Shown in pieces: positions 38,718 through 48,508 of a stretch of 64,000 bases of DNA. Each line of letters opens with the position of its first letter. Within the stretch, counting starts at the first letter, position 1. A program made the translations under genes and the position numbers. The notes under the pieces are model-generated. The model searched no databases, was not told the DNA's origin, and saw nothing but the letters and a program-made list of their open reading frames with translations. The DNA comes from Falsiroseomonas sp046052145 (GTDB lineage: Bacteria; Pseudomonadota; Alphaproteobacteria; Acetobacterales; Acetobacteraceae), in NCBI GenBank assembly GCA_046052145.1, contig JBJOMW010000009.1:1-64000 (forward strand), written 5' to 3'.

Positions 38718-39803
38718 ATGCCCGTGATGCCGCGCCCCTCCATCCTGTCGGTCGAGCCCTATGTCGGCGGGGAATCGAAGGTCCCCGGCGTGAACCGGGT
38801 GATCAAGCTGTCCTCCAACGAGGGCGCCTTCGGCCCGCCGCCCGGCGCGATCGAGGCGATCGCCCGCAGTGCGAAGGACGCCCACCGCTACCCCGATGGC
38901 GGCGCCACCGCCTTGCGCGAGGCGATCGGCGCGCGCTTCGGCCTAGATGCCGGCCGGATCGTCTGCGGCAATGGCTCCGACGAACTGCTGGCCATGCTCA
39001 TCCTCGCCTATGGCGGGGAGGGGACCGAGCTGATCATGTCGGCGCATGGCTTCATGATGTACGACCTGACCGGCCGCTGGGCTGGCTGCCGCGTCATCAA
39101 GGTGCCGGAGAAGAAGCTGACGGCCGATGTGGACGGGCTGCTCGCGGCCGTCGGGCCGCGGACGCGGCTGATGTTCCTGGCCAACCCCAACAACCCGACC
39201 GGCAGCATCCTGCCGCAGTCGGAGGTGGAGCGCCTGCGCGCGGGTCTGCGCGACGACGTGCTGCTGGTGCTGGACAGCGCTTACGCCGAATACGTCACCC
39301 GCGCCGACTACGATCCCGGCGTGAAGCTGGTGGATGCGACCACGAATACGGTGATGTGCCGCACCTTCTCCAAGATCTTCGGGCTGGGCGGCATGCGGCT
39401 TGGCTGGTGCTACGCGCCGCCGGCGATCGTGGATGTGCTGGGGCGCGTGCGCGGGCCGTTCAATGTGAACGCGGCCGTGATGGCAGCCGGCATCGCCGCG
39501 GTCGCCGAGCCGGGCTGGGTCGAGACGTCGGTTGCGCACAACACCGAATGGCGCGGGAAGGTCACGCAGGCGCTGACCGCCGCCGGCCTCAAGGTCTGGC
39601 CGAGCGAAGGCAATTTCGTGCTGGTGGATTTCGGCACCGCCGAGCGCGCTAAGGCCGCGGATGCGCACCTCCGCGCGCGCGGCCTGATCCTGCGCGCCAT
39701 GGGCGGCTATGGCCTGCCGCACATGCTGCGCCTGACCATCGGCACCGCCGAGGAATGCGGCCTCGTCACCGAGGCGCTGGTGGCCTTCGCCCGTGCCGGA
39801 TGA
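38718..39803 (+). CDS. hisC: Histidinol-phosphate/aromatic aminotransferase (HisC)
   Basis: A 361-residue class I/II PLP enzyme. PLP contacts are visible as NGSDELL (about 90), NPNNPTGS (about 160), DSAYAEY (about 190) and the Schiff-base lysine in TFSKIFGLGG (about 222). Its place between chorismate mutase and tyrA suggests it also transaminates prephenate or 4-hydroxyphenylpyruvate, as many HisC2 enzymes do. The start is the ATG at 38718, 16 bases after the previous stop. The gene overlaps tyrA by 11 bases. Confidence 0.92.
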   Translation: MPVMPRPSILSVEPYVGGESKVPGVNRVIKLSSNEGAFGPPPGAIEAIARSAKDAHRYPDGGATALREAIGARFGLDAGRIVCGNGSDELLAMLILAYGGEGTELIMSAHGFMMYDLTGRWAGCRVIKVPEKKLTADVDGLLAAVGPRTRLMFLANPNNPTGSILPQSEVERLRAGLRDDVLLVLDSAYAEYVTRADYDPGVKLVDATTNTVMCRTFSKIFGLGGMRLGWCYAPPAIVDVLGRVRGPFNVNAAVMAAGIAAVAEPGWVETSVAHNTEWRGKVTQALTAAGLKVWPSEGNFVLVDFGTAERAKAADAHLRARGLILRAMGGYGLPHMLRLTIGTAEECGLVTEALVAFARAG

Positions 39804-40683
39804 GCCCCTGTTCGACCGGCTCTGCCTGTTGGGCGTCGGGCTGATCGGCTCGTCCATCGCGCGCGTGGCCAAGGCGCGCGGGGACATTGCGCGCACTGTC
39901 GTCGCGCACGCGCGCACGCCCGCGACGCTCCAGCGCGTGGCGGAGCTCGGCATCGCCGATGTGGTGGAAGCCGATCCCGCGAAGGCGGTGCAGGGTGCGG
40001 ATTGCGTGATCTTCTGCGTGCCCGTCGGCGCCTATGCCGGGCTGATGGCGACCGTCGCGCCGCATCTGAAGCCCGGCGCGGTCATCACCGATGTCGGCTC
40101 CACCAAGGGCAGCGTGGTGCGCGACCTCGGGCCGCTGCTGCCGCCGGGCGTGCATCTGGTGCCCGCGCATCCGATGGCGGGCACCGAGCATTCCGGCCCC
40201 GATGCCGGCTTCGCCGAGCTGTTCGAGGGTCGTTACTGCATGCTGACGCCGCTGCCGGACACCGATCCCGCGGCGGTGGAGAAGGTCAAGGAGTTCTGGC
40301 GCCGCTGCGGCAGCATGGTGGAGACGCTCGATCCCGCGACGCATGACAAGATCGTCGCCATCGTCTCCCACCTGCCGCATCTGATCGCCTTCACCATCTG
40401 CTCGACGGCCGACGATCTGGCGGAGGAGACGAAGGAGGCGGTGCTGAAATTCGCCGCCGGCGGTTTCCGCGACTTCACCCGCATCGCCGCGAGCGATCCC
40501 ACGATGTGGCGCGACGTGTTCCTGAACAATCGGGAAGCGCTGCTCGAGATGCTGGCGCGCTTCACTGAGGATGCGCAGGCGCTGGGCCGCGCGGTGCGCT
40601 GGGGCCAGGCGGATTACATCGAGGACCGCATCGCCCGCGGCCGCAAAATCCGCCGCGACCTGATTGAGCGGAAGCAAGCGTAG
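39793..40683 (+). CDS. tyrA: Prephenate/arogenate dehydrogenase (TyrA)
   Basis: A 296-residue NAD(P)-dependent dehydrogenase of the TyrA family. The Rossmann motif is LLGVGLIGSSIA (about 11-22). Catalytic and substrate residues lie in DVGSTKGSVV, HPMAGTEHSGP (about 117-127) and SHLPHLIAF (about 193-201). Translation starts at GTG inside the 3' end of hisC. It makes 4-hydroxyphenylpyruvate or tyrosine, closing the chorismate mutase-hisC-tyrA operon. Confidence 0.93.
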   Translation: MPDEPLFDRLCLLGVGLIGSSIARVAKARGDIARTVVAHARTPATLQRVAELGIADVVEADPAKAVQGADCVIFCVPVGAYAGLMATVAPHLKPGAVITDVGSTKGSVVRDLGPLLPPGVHLVPAHPMAGTEHSGPDAGFAELFEGRYCMLTPLPDTDPAAVEKVKEFWRRCGSMVETLDPATHDKIVAIVSHLPHLIAFTICSTADDLAEETKEAVLKFAAGGFRDFTRIAASDPTMWRDVFLNNREALLEMLARFTEDAQALGRAVRWGQADYIEDRIARGRKIRRDLIERKQA

Positions 40684-40707
40684 CGCAGCACCCGTCCGCG
40701 CGCAGCG

Positions 40708-42105
40708 CTACGCAGCCGGGTCCACCGGCGTCGCCGGCACGCCCGCGGCTTCGATCGCAGCGCCCGCTTCCAGCAGCAAATCCTCCCGGTACCGCCCGGC
40801 CAGCAGCTGCACGCCGACCGGCACGCGGCCGACGAGCCCCGTCGTCACTGTCAGCCCCGGCAGGCCCATCAGAGGCAGGCCGACCTGCGTCAGCTGCGCC
40901 TCGATCACGCGCCGGAAGGCCTCGGGGCTTTCGACATCGAGCTGGTCGGGGAAGGGCAGTTCCGCCGAGACCGGGCAGAGCGCCACCGGATAGGTCTCGA
41001 AGAACTGCATCCATTGCCGCACGAAGCCCGCGCGCGCCTGCAGCGCATCCATCAAGCCGAACAGGTCGGGCTCGGGGCAGAGCGCTTCCATCTGCGCATA
41101 GACGAAGCTCGCATCCGGGTCGCCCTCGGCCGCGAAGGCCTTGTTGAGGCCGCGGCGGGTTTCCGCGAGCCACAGCATGGCCTGCAGCCGCGCAGGTTCG
41201 CGCAGCGGCGGCAGCGCGACCTCCTCCACCGTCCAGCCCGCGGCTTCCAGGCGATGCGCCGCATCGCGCAGCGCGCGCGCGACCTCGGGCGCGGTCGGCA
41301 TGCCTTCGGGCGCGACGCAGAGCGCGGCGCGCCTCGGCACAGGCGGGCCCTGCATCGGCGCATCCACCCACCAGGGCTCGCGGATGTCGCGCGCACACAT
41401 CGCCTCATAGGCCAGCTTCACATCGGCGATGGTGCGCGCCAGCGGGCCGGAGACCGCCATCAGCTGTCCGCCGATGTGCCGGTCCGGGAAGGAGGTGTTG
41501 ATCGCCGGAATGCGGCCGAGCGTCGGACGCAGCCCATGGATGCCGCAGGCATAGGCCGGGTAGCGGATGGAGCCGCCGATATCGGTGCCATGCCCGACCG
41601 CGCCGATGCCCGCTGCGGTTGCCGCCGCTGCACCGCCCGAGGACCCGCCCGGCGTGATGCCCGGATGCCAGGGGTTCTTCGTGTGGCCATGCAGCGAATT
41701 CCGGCAGAACCAGCGCAGCGAGAAGGCCGGCGTGTTGGTCCGCCCCAGGATCACCGCGCCCGCCTTGCGCAGATTGGCGACGACCGGATTGTCTTCGGTC
41801 GCGAGGTGATCCTTCTGCAGCCTGAGGCCGTTCGTCGTGGCGTATCCCACCTGGTCCACATTCACCTTGATGGTGACGGGCACGCCCGCCATCGGCCCCG
41901 CATCCTCGCCGCGCGCGATGGCGGCATCCACGCGCGCGGCTTCGGCGAGCGTGTCGTCCGGGCGATGCTGGACGATGGCGTTGATGGCCGGGTTCGCGGC
42001 GTCGAGCCGCGCCAGCGCATCGCGCGCCACCTCGGTCGCGCTGGCCTTTCGCGCGCGCACCAGGGCCGCGATCTCGGTTGCGGGAAGGCGCCAGAACTCG
42101 GTCAT
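40708..42105 (-). CDS. Amidase signature-family hydrolase
   Basis: A 465-residue amidase. The Ser-cisSer-Lys triad is visible: the lysine in VTIKVNVDQ (about 80), the first serine in PGGSSGGAAAA and the nucleophile in GTDIGGSIRYPA (about 175-186). Members include GatA, nicotinamidase-like and aryl-acylamidase enzymes. It lacks an adjacent gatB/gatC, so it is a stand-alone catabolic amidase rather than the tRNA-dependent amidotransferase. The natural substrate is unknown. Confidence 0.88.
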   Translation of the reverse strand: MTEFWRLPATEIAALVRARKASATEVARDALARLDAANPAINAIVQHRPDDTLAEAARVDAAIARGEDAGPMAGVPVTIKVNVDQVGYATTNGLRLQKDHLATEDNPVVANLRKAGAVILGRTNTPAFSLRWFCRNSLHGHTKNPWHPGITPGGSSGGAAAATAAGIGAVGHGTDIGGSIRYPAYACGIHGLRPTLGRIPAINTSFPDRHIGGQLMAVSGPLARTIADVKLAYEAMCARDIREPWWVDAPMQGPPVPRRAALCVAPEGMPTAPEVARALRDAAHRLEAAGWTVEEVALPPLREPARLQAMLWLAETRRGLNKAFAAEGDPDASFVYAQMEALCPEPDLFGLMDALQARAGFVRQWMQFFETYPVALCPVSAELPFPDQLDVESPEAFRRVIEAQLTQVGLPLMGLPGLTVTTGLVGRVPVGVQLLAGRYREDLLLEAGAAIEAAGVPATPVDPAA

Positions 42106-42156
42106 CGCGTCACGCTCCGTCGGGACGCGTCATGCTCTGTCCGTGTCGTGCTGACG

Positions 42157-42915
42157 TCAACGCCGCCCGAAGGACGGCTCCCGCTTGCCAAGGAACGCGG
42201 CCTTGCCCTCGGCATGGTCGGCGCTGAGGAAGCAGGCGGTCTGAAAATGCCGCTCATCCTCCAGCGCGCGGTCGAGGCCCTCGGCCAGGATCTGCTTCGT
42301 CAGCGCGATCGGCAGCCCGGCCTGCGCGGCGAGGAAGGTGGCAAGCTCCGTCGCCTTCGCCAGCGTGCCGCCCTTCGGCACGACATGGTCCACGAGACCA
42401 ATGCGCTCTGCCGCCACGGCGTCCACCTGCGTGCCATAGAGGAAGAACTGGCGCGCGCGGCCGGCGCCAATGCGCGCGGGCAGGGTCCAGGGCAGGCCGA
42501 GATCGGCGATCAGCCCGACCTTGCCGAAGCCCGCCATGAACTTCGCATCCTCGGCCGCGACGATGGTGTCCGACGCGCAGGCGACGGACAGGCCCGCGCC
42601 GACGCACCAGCCCTCCACCGCCGCCACGATCGGCACGCGGCCGGCGACCATCAGGCGGATGATGCGGTGCGTGCGCCGCATCCGCTCCCGCCCCGTTTCG
42701 CTGTCGGCGACGTTCATGCCGGAGATGTCGCCGCCCGAGCAGAAGACGCCGCCCGCGCCGGTCAGCACGATGGCGCGCACGGCATCGTCGCCCTGGGCGG
42801 CGTCGAGGATACGGTGCAGCTCCTCGCGCAGCGGCATGGCCAGCGCATTGCGGCGTTCGGGATAGTCGAGCGTCAGCGTCAGGACGCCGCCATCGCGCTG
42901 TTCGGCGACACGCAT
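42157..42915 (-). CDS. Enoyl-CoA hydratase/isomerase
   Basis: A 252-residue crotonase-fold protein. The oxyanion-hole segments are NALAMPLREEL (about 23-33) and GGVFCSGGDISGMN (about 57-70), followed by GWCVGAGLSVACASD (about 102-116). The usual second catalytic glutamate region reads KVGLIADLGLPWTLP. It begins 2 bases after the CoA-transferase beta subunit and is probably co-transcribed with it, pointing to fatty or branched-chain acyl-CoA breakdown. Confidence 0.88.
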   Translation of the reverse strand: MRVAEQRDGGVLTLTLDYPERRNALAMPLREELHRILDAAQGDDAVRAIVLTGAGGVFCSGGDISGMNVADSETGRERMRRTHRIIRLMVAGRVPIVAAVEGWCVGAGLSVACASDTIVAAEDAKFMAGFGKVGLIADLGLPWTLPARIGAGRARQFFLYGTQVDAVAAERIGLVDHVVPKGGTLAKATELATFLAAQAGLPIALTKQILAEGLDRALEDERHFQTACFLSADHAEGKAAFLGKREPSFGRR

Positions 42916-42917
42916 CG

Positions 42918-43556
42918 TCAGGCGTCCGTGTGCAGCGGGGCGGCGGTCTTCGCCTGGAGATCAGCGAGCGAGAGGCCCGGCACGATCTCCTTCACCACAA
43001 AGCCGCGGCTGGGGACGACATCGAGCACGGCGAGGTTGGTGTAGACGCGGCTTACCGCGCCCATCGCCGTCAGCGGGTAGGAGCAGCGCTCGACGAGCTT
43101 CGGCGCGCCTTCCTTCGTCGTGTGCTCCATCACCACCCAAAGGCGCTTCGCGCCGGCCGCGAGGTCCATCGCCCCGCCAACGGCGGGCGCGCTGTCATTC
43201 TCGCTGGTCGCCCAATTGGCGATGTCGCCATTCGCCGCCACTTCGAAGGCGCCGAGCACGCAGAGGTCGATATGCCCGCCGCGGATCATCCCGAAGCTGT
43301 CGGCATGGTGGAAGAAGCTGCCGCCGGGACGCAGCGTCACGGGCTGTTTGCCGGCATTCACCAGCCAGGCATTGACCTTGTCCTTCTCCGGCGCCGGGCC
43401 CATGCCGAGGATGCCGTTCTCCGAATGCAGGATCACCTCGCGCTCCACCGGCACATGGTCGGCGACCATGGTCGGGATGCCGATGCCGAGGTTGACGAAC
43501 CAGCCTTCGGGGATGTCCTGCGCAACGCGGGCGGCCATCTGGGTGCGGTTCCACAT
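42918..43556 (-). CDS. 3-oxoacid CoA-transferase, subunit B
   Basis: A 212-residue CoA-transferase beta subunit. The catalytic glutamate is in LHSENGILGMGP (about 47-58), and the family block GGAMDLAAGAKRLWV follows near 130. The ATG at 43556 has a GAGAGGAG ribosome site and starts 14 bases after subunit A. With subunit A it moves CoA from succinyl-CoA to acetoacetate or 3-oxoadipate; the neighbours favour a ketone-body or fatty-acid role. Confidence 0.92.
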   Translation of the reverse strand: MWNRTQMAARVAQDIPEGWFVNLGIGIPTMVADHVPVEREVILHSENGILGMGPAPEKDKVNAWLVNAGKQPVTLRPGGSFFHHADSFGMIRGGHIDLCVLGAFEVAANGDIANWATSENDSAPAVGGAMDLAAGAKRLWVVMEHTTKEGAPKLVERCSYPLTAMGAVSRVYTNLAVLDVVPSRGFVVKEIVPGLSLADLQAKTAAPLHTDA

Positions 43557-43570
43557 GATCGCGTCTCCTC

Positions 43571-44251
43571 TCAGGCCCAAGGCGCACCGCGATGCACGCG
43601 GACCACGCGGTTCACGAAAATGCCAGCGGTGTGGACGTGGTCCGGTGCGATGTCGCCAAGCTCGCGGATGTGGTGCACCTGCGCGATGGTGAGGTCTGCG
43701 GCCATCGCCATCACCGGGTTGAAGTTCCGCCCCGACTCCCGATAGGTCAAATTGCCCCAGCGGTCGGCCTCCCAGCCCTCCACCAGCGCGACATCGCCCT
43801 TCAGCGCATATTCCATGACATGCGCGCGGCCATTGAACTCCCGCACTTCCTTGCCTTGCGCGAGCTTCGTGCCCGCGCCGGTCGGCGTGTAGAAGGCCGG
43901 GATGCCGGCGCCGGCGGCGCGCATGCGCTCGGCCAGCGTGCCCTGCGGCACGATCTCAAGCTCGAGCTTCCCGGCGCGGTACAGCTCCTCGAACACGGTG
44001 GAGCCTGCGGATCGCGGGAAGGAGCAGATGATCTTCCGGACGCGCCCGACTTCCATCAGCTTCGCGAGCCCGACCTTGCCCGCGCCAGCATTGTTGGCGA
44101 CGACGGTCAGGTCCTTCGCGCCCTGCTCGATCAGGCCTTCGATCAGCTCATCCGGCTGACCGACGGCGCCGAAGCCGCCCATCAGCACGGTGGCGCCGTC
44201 CTTCACGCCTTGCAGCGCCTCGGCGATGGATTGGACGATCTTGTTGATCAT
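43571..44251 (-). CDS. 3-oxoacid CoA-transferase, subunit A
   Basis: A 226-residue CoA-transferase alpha subunit. It carries the CoA-binding glycine motif GGFGAVGQPDELI (about 25-37), NNAGAG (about 53) and a second block EGWEADRWGNLTYRESGRNFNP. It leads the operon scoA-scoB-enoyl-CoA hydratase. Acetoacetyl-CoA made here would feed the phaB/phaA polymer route or be drawn from it (inference). Confidence 0.92.
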   Translation of the reverse strand: MINKIVQSIAEALQGVKDGATVLMGGFGAVGQPDELIEGLIEQGAKDLTVVANNAGAGKVGLAKLMEVGRVRKIICSFPRSAGSTVFEELYRAGKLELEIVPQGTLAERMRAAGAGIPAFYTPTGAGTKLAQGKEVREFNGRAHVMEYALKGDVALVEGWEADRWGNLTYRESGRNFNPVMAMAADLTIAQVHHIRELGDIAPDHVHTAGIFVNRVVRVHRGAPWA

Positions 44252-44381
44252 GCGGGGCGATCCTCCGATGCGTCCGGTCTAGCCAGGGTGGAGGCGCTGG
44301 TCCAGGGGCGGGGCGAGGCCCTTCCGCCGCTCGTGCCCACCCCGTACCGTCCCCTCGCGGCAGCGCGAGGAGAGGAGTGGC

Positions 44382-45482
44382 GTGCGGATCGGACGACGCG
44401 CTGTGTTGGCCGGCATGGCGGCGGGGCTTGCGACGCCGGCGCGTGCGCAGATCTCCCCGATGGCGGAGGCCTTCGCCGGCTGGATGGCGCGCAACCAGGT
44501 TGCCAATGGGGTGCTCGCCCTCGCGCTCGGTGGCCGGCTCGTGCTCCTGGAGGGTTTCGGTGGGCGGGATCCGGCGCAGCGCCAGCCGGTTTGGAGTTTA
44601 TCGAAATTCGTCACCGGCCTTGCCGTCGCGCGGCTCGCCGCGCAGGGGCGGCTTGCGCTCGACATGCCATTGGCGCGCGCCATGCCGCGTCGGCTGGCCC
44701 GCCACGGCGCGACCGCATCGCCCCTCGCGAAGGTCACCATTGCCCAGTTGCTGACCCATCGCAGCGGCCTGCCACGCTCCCCGGGCGGGGAGGATGTGCC
44801 CGGCCTGCGCGCAGCGTTGCGCGCCAGGCCACCGCATGGGTTGGCCACGGAGGATCTGGCGCCTGCGCTGTTCGCCGCCGAGCCCGCGCGCTCGCCGGGT
44901 GAGGCCTATGAGTATTCGAACAGCAACTTCCTTCTGGCCGGCTTCGCGGTGGAGGAGGCCGCCGGCGAGCCCTATGCCGCCTTCGCCGCGCGGGAGGTTT
45001 TGGGGCGGGTCGGCATCCGCCGTGCGGCGCTGGACGGCAGTTGGGGGCTGCTCGGCGCGACCGGGGGGTGGTCGCTCTCCGCGCCTGAGTATCTCGGGCT
45101 GATGCTGCGCGGCTTGCAGGGCGAGACCCTCGTTCCGCCTGCTGTTCGCCGCTGGATGGAGGATCCGCAGGGCAAGGCCATCTCGGCCGGCGGAGCGGCC
45201 TTCTACAGCCTCGGTCTGCACGGGCGGCCGGTCGAGGGTGGCCTCAACCGCTGGCATGCCGGCACTTGGCGCTTCCGCTGGCCCGCCTGGCAGGTGGATG
45301 AGAATTCGGGGACCTTGGCGGTCCTGGCCGCGGACCGGGCGGCCTGGTTCGCGGCCTTCGCGCCGCATCCGGGCGATGCCGCGGTGGCGGAGCTCGACCG
45401 GGTCCTCTGGGCTGGCCGCCGCGCTATGGCGGCGGCGCCGGGTGCGGACCGCTTCGGCGCCTTCCTCGATCCGCTGCGCTGA
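44382..45482 (+). CDS. Exported serine hydrolase (beta-lactamase family)
   Basis: A 366-residue protein with an N-terminal signal (MRIGRRAVLAGMAAGLATPARAQ) whose twin arginine suggests Tat export. The SxxK motif is WSLSK (about 70), the second motif EYSNSNF (about 183) gives the tyrosine, and HAGTWRF may supply the third element. Such proteins include esterases, D-aminopeptidases and class C-like enzymes; actual beta-lactamase activity is not implied. The start is GTG after GAGGAGAGGAG. It lies alone between divergent and convergent neighbours. Confidence 0.82.
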   Translation: MRIGRRAVLAGMAAGLATPARAQISPMAEAFAGWMARNQVANGVLALALGGRLVLLEGFGGRDPAQRQPVWSLSKFVTGLAVARLAAQGRLALDMPLARAMPRRLARHGATASPLAKVTIAQLLTHRSGLPRSPGGEDVPGLRAALRARPPHGLATEDLAPALFAAEPARSPGEAYEYSNSNFLLAGFAVEEAAGEPYAAFAAREVLGRVGIRRAALDGSWGLLGATGGWSLSAPEYLGLMLRGLQGETLVPPAVRRWMEDPQGKAISAGGAAFYSLGLHGRPVEGGLNRWHAGTWRFRWPAWQVDENSGTLAVLAADRAAWFAAFAPHPGDAAVAELDRVLWAGRRAMAAAPGADRFGAFLDPLR

Positions 45483-45488
45483 ATCGGT

Positions 45489-46352
45489 TCAGCCAGCGCT
45501 GCGGAAAGCGCCGTTCCCGACCACGACGACGTCCCGTTCCACCGCGCGGGCGCGGAAGGCGGCACCCTCTGCGGTGCGCCAGATCTCCGTGCGGATGGTC
45601 TCGCCGGGGAAGACGGGGGCCGAGAAGCGGCAATCCATGCGGCCGAAGCGCGCGGGATCACCCTCGCACACCGCCCGCAGCAGCGCGCGCCCGACCAGGC
45701 CGAAGGTCGCGAGCCCATGCAGGATCGGGCGTGGGAAGCCCGCCTTGGCCGCGATGGCCGGGCTGCTGTGCAGCGGGTTGTGGTCGCCATTGAGGCGATA
45801 GAGCAGCGCCATCTCCGGCCGCGTCGGCAGGTCCAGCACCATCTCCGGCGCACCGTCCGGCTCCGGCGCCGGCTTCTTCACAGGGCCGCTCGGCCCGCCG
45901 AAGCCGCCATCGCCGCGCAGGAAGGTCGTCTGCTCCAGCGTCGCGAGCTTCCGGCCCGTCGCGGCATCCAGGATCACGCGCTCCGAATACAGCAACGCGC
46001 CTTTGCCCTCGCCGCGATCCACCAGGCCCGTGACGCGGGAACGGCCGATCACCTCGCCTTCGGTCGGCAGCGGCGCATGGATCTCCACGCTCTGCTCGCC
46101 ATGCACCAGGCGCACCGCATCCACGCCGGTCGCAGGGTCGCGCAGCCAGAAGCCGGGATAGCCGAGCACCACCGCCATGGTCGGCAGCGCGCGCATCGTG
46201 GCGCCCTCGGTCACGAAGCGCAGATCGGCCTCGTCCATCGGGTCCTGGCCGCAGCCGAGCGAGAGCGCATAGAGCGCGCTGTCCTGCCAGCGCAGGCGCT
46301 GGCGGATCTCCGGGATCGGGAAGTTCAGCAGGGTCTCGGTGACGATCGGCAT
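45489..46352 (-). CDS. MaoC-family double hot-dog dehydratase
   Basis: A 287-residue protein with two hot-dog folds. The C-terminal half has the hydratase 2 motif RLNGDHNPLHSSPAIAAKAG (about 195-214) with the catalytic aspartate-histidine pair, followed by PRPILHGLATFG. The N-terminal half is the MaoC-like N domain. It hydrates (R)-specific enoyl-CoA esters, which could link beta-oxidation to PHA monomers. One base separates it from the acyl-CoA synthetase gene upstream. Confidence 0.88.
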   Translation of the reverse strand: MPIVTETLLNFPIPEIRQRLRWQDSALYALSLGCGQDPMDEADLRFVTEGATMRALPTMAVVLGYPGFWLRDPATGVDAVRLVHGEQSVEIHAPLPTEGEVIGRSRVTGLVDRGEGKGALLYSERVILDAATGRKLATLEQTTFLRGDGGFGGPSGPVKKPAPEPDGAPEMVLDLPTRPEMALLYRLNGDHNPLHSSPAIAAKAGFPRPILHGLATFGLVGRALLRAVCEGDPARFGRMDCRFSAPVFPGETIRTEIWRTAEGAAFRARAVERDVVVVGNGAFRSAG

Positions 46353-46353
46353 G

Positions 46354-48459
46354 TCAGGTCCTGGCGAGTTCGATCACGGCATCCGCGGCCAGCGCACCCT
46401 GGCCTGCGGGCAACACCATCAGCGGGTTGATCTCGGCCGAGAGCAGGCGCGGCCCGGCCGCTGCGCCGAAGCGCGAGAGCGCGGCGACGGCACGCGCCAG
46501 CGCGGCGACATCCGCCTTCGGCCGGCCGCGCGCGCCATCCAGCAGCGGGAAGCCGCGCAGCGAACGGATCATCGCCTCCGCACCTGCCTCGTCCACCGGG
46601 CAGCGATTGAAGGCGACGTCCTTGAACACCTCGATGAAGACGCCGCCGAGGCCAACCATCACGACCGGCCCGAAGACCGGGTCGTGCACGACGCCAGCCG
46701 CCATCTCGACCGCGCCGCTAACCTGCTTCGCGACCAGCACGCCATCCACCCGCGCGCCGGGCGCGTGGTCCGCCGCGCGCGCCATCAGCGTGGCGAAGCC
46801 TGCGCGCACCGCGGCCTCATCGGCGACGTTCAGCAGCACCCCGCCGATCTCGCTCTTGTGCAGGATGTCGGGCGAGAGGAGCTTCAGCACGACCGGGAAG
46901 CCGAAGTCGCGCGCCGCCGCGACCGCCTGCTCGGCGTTGGCGCAGGCGCGCTCGGGCACCATGGGCATGCCGGATGCGGCCAGGATGCGCTTCGCCTCCG
47001 CCTCATTCGGCGTGGCGTTGGGCAGGGCGACGGCGGGCAGCGCGATGGGCGCCGCGGGCGGGCGGGCAAAGGCCTCGCCGAAGCGCCCCATGGCGGCGAG
47101 CGCGACGACGGCGCGGGACGGATCGGCCATCACCAGGAAGCCATCGGCTTCCCAGTCCCGCACGATGTCCGGCGGCGCGAGGATGGACAGCACGAAGAGC
47201 CGGTCCGGATGCCGGTCCAGCACCGCCTTCAGCTCGGTTCTGAGGCGCGGCGCGATGGACGGGCTCGCCCCCCATTGCGTGAAGAAGGCGACCATCGAGG
47301 CATAGCCGCCATCGGTCGCCATGCTTTCTGCGAAGCGGCCGACGACGCTGATGTCGTTGAAGGCCTGCGCGGTGCAATCCACCGGGTTGCGCGGCGCGGC
47401 GAAGGGCACCATTGCGCGCAGCTTCGCCTGCGCGGCCTCCGGCATCGGCGGCATAGGCAGGCCGGCGGCATCCGCGGCATCCGCGATCAGCACACCGGCG
47501 CCGCCCGAGATGGTTACCACGCCGAGCGTGTTCCCCACCGGGTAGATCCGCTTCTGCGCGACCTGGCAGACATCCAGCAGTTCTTCGGTCGTCCGCGCGC
47601 GGTGCACGCCGAGATCGCCGAGGATCGCTTCCATCACCCGATCGTCGCCGGCGATGGAGGCGGTGTGGGATTGCGCGGCCGCGCCGCCCACCTCGCTCCG
47701 CCCGACCTTCATCAATACCACAGGCTTGCGCGCACGCCGCGCGACTTCCAGCGCCTGCACAAAGCGCGCGCCGTCGCGCACGCCTTCGGCATAGGCGGCG
47801 ATCACCTCCACCTCCTCGCTCGCCGCCATCCATTCGATGATGTCGGCCAGGTGCAGGTCGGCCTCGTTGCCGGTGGTGACCAGCACCGGCGTGCCGATGC
47901 CGCGATCGCGCGCTGCGGCGAAGACATGCGTGCCATAGGCGCCGGACTGACTGGCGATGCCGACCCCACCGGCTACCGGCCAGCCATTCTCGAAGCTCGC
48001 GGAGAAGATCGGGAAATAGCCGAGCCGCGCATTGAACAGGCCAAGGCAGTTCGGGCCGATCAGCCGCATCCCATGCGCCCGCGCCGCGGCCACCAGGCGG
48101 TCCTGCATCGCCGCGCCCTCGGGGCCGAGTTCGGCGAAGCCGGCGGTGAAGACGATGCCGGCGCGGCAGCCCCGCGCGCCGAGCGCGCGCACGGCCTCCA
48201 CCGCGCCCTCGCCGGGGATGGCGATGATCGCCGCTTCCGGCGCATCCGGCAGGCTCGCGATGTCGGGGAAGGCCGGCAGGCCCTGCACCGTCGCGCGGTT
48301 CGGATTGACCGGCAGGATCGCACCACCGAAGTCGCGCGCCTTCAGATAGGCGAGCGGCCGCCCGCCGATGCGGGTCGGGTCGTCAGAGGCGCCGATGATC
48401 GCGATGGAGCGCGGACGCAGCAGCGCGTCGAGCGGATGGGCCGGGGACATGTCCTGCAT
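46354..48459 (-). CDS. NDP-forming acyl-CoA synthetase
   Basis: A 701-residue single-chain acetyl/acyl-CoA synthetase of the ADP-forming type. The order is a CoA-binding Rossmann domain (IIGASDDPTRIGG, about 20), a succinyl-CoA ligase-like domain with the phospho-histidine region, and an ATP-grasp domain (GFPVVLKLLSPDILHKSEIGG, about 510-530). It converts an acid, ATP and CoA to acyl-CoA, or runs in reverse. I chose the ATG at 48459 (MQDMSPAHP); a second in-frame ATG lies 9 bases later. It heads an operon with the MaoC gene. Confidence 0.87.
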   Translation of the reverse strand: MQDMSPAHPLDALLRPRSIAIIGASDDPTRIGGRPLAYLKARDFGGAILPVNPNRATVQGLPAFPDIASLPDAPEAAIIAIPGEGAVEAVRALGARGCRAGIVFTAGFAELGPEGAAMQDRLVAAARAHGMRLIGPNCLGLFNARLGYFPIFSASFENGWPVAGGVGIASQSGAYGTHVFAAARDRGIGTPVLVTTGNEADLHLADIIEWMAASEEVEVIAAYAEGVRDGARFVQALEVARRARKPVVLMKVGRSEVGGAAAQSHTASIAGDDRVMEAILGDLGVHRARTTEELLDVCQVAQKRIYPVGNTLGVVTISGGAGVLIADAADAAGLPMPPMPEAAQAKLRAMVPFAAPRNPVDCTAQAFNDISVVGRFAESMATDGGYASMVAFFTQWGASPSIAPRLRTELKAVLDRHPDRLFVLSILAPPDIVRDWEADGFLVMADPSRAVVALAAMGRFGEAFARPPAAPIALPAVALPNATPNEAEAKRILAASGMPMVPERACANAEQAVAAARDFGFPVVLKLLSPDILHKSEIGGVLLNVADEAAVRAGFATLMARAADHAPGARVDGVLVAKQVSGAVEMAAGVVHDPVFGPVVMVGLGGVFIEVFKDVAFNRCPVDEAGAEAMIRSLRGFPLLDGARGRPKADVAALARAVAALSRFGAAAGPRLLSAEINPLMVLPAGQGALAADAVIELART

Positions 48460-48508
48460 GGGCGGGCAGGGTGCAGAGCCGCGCCGCCCGCGCAAGCCCC
48501 CCGCATCA

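Noticed and set aside
40708..42105. Amidase as GatA of the Glu-tRNA amidotransferase
   Set aside because: No gatB or gatC is adjacent, and the flanking sequence is that of a catabolic amidase.
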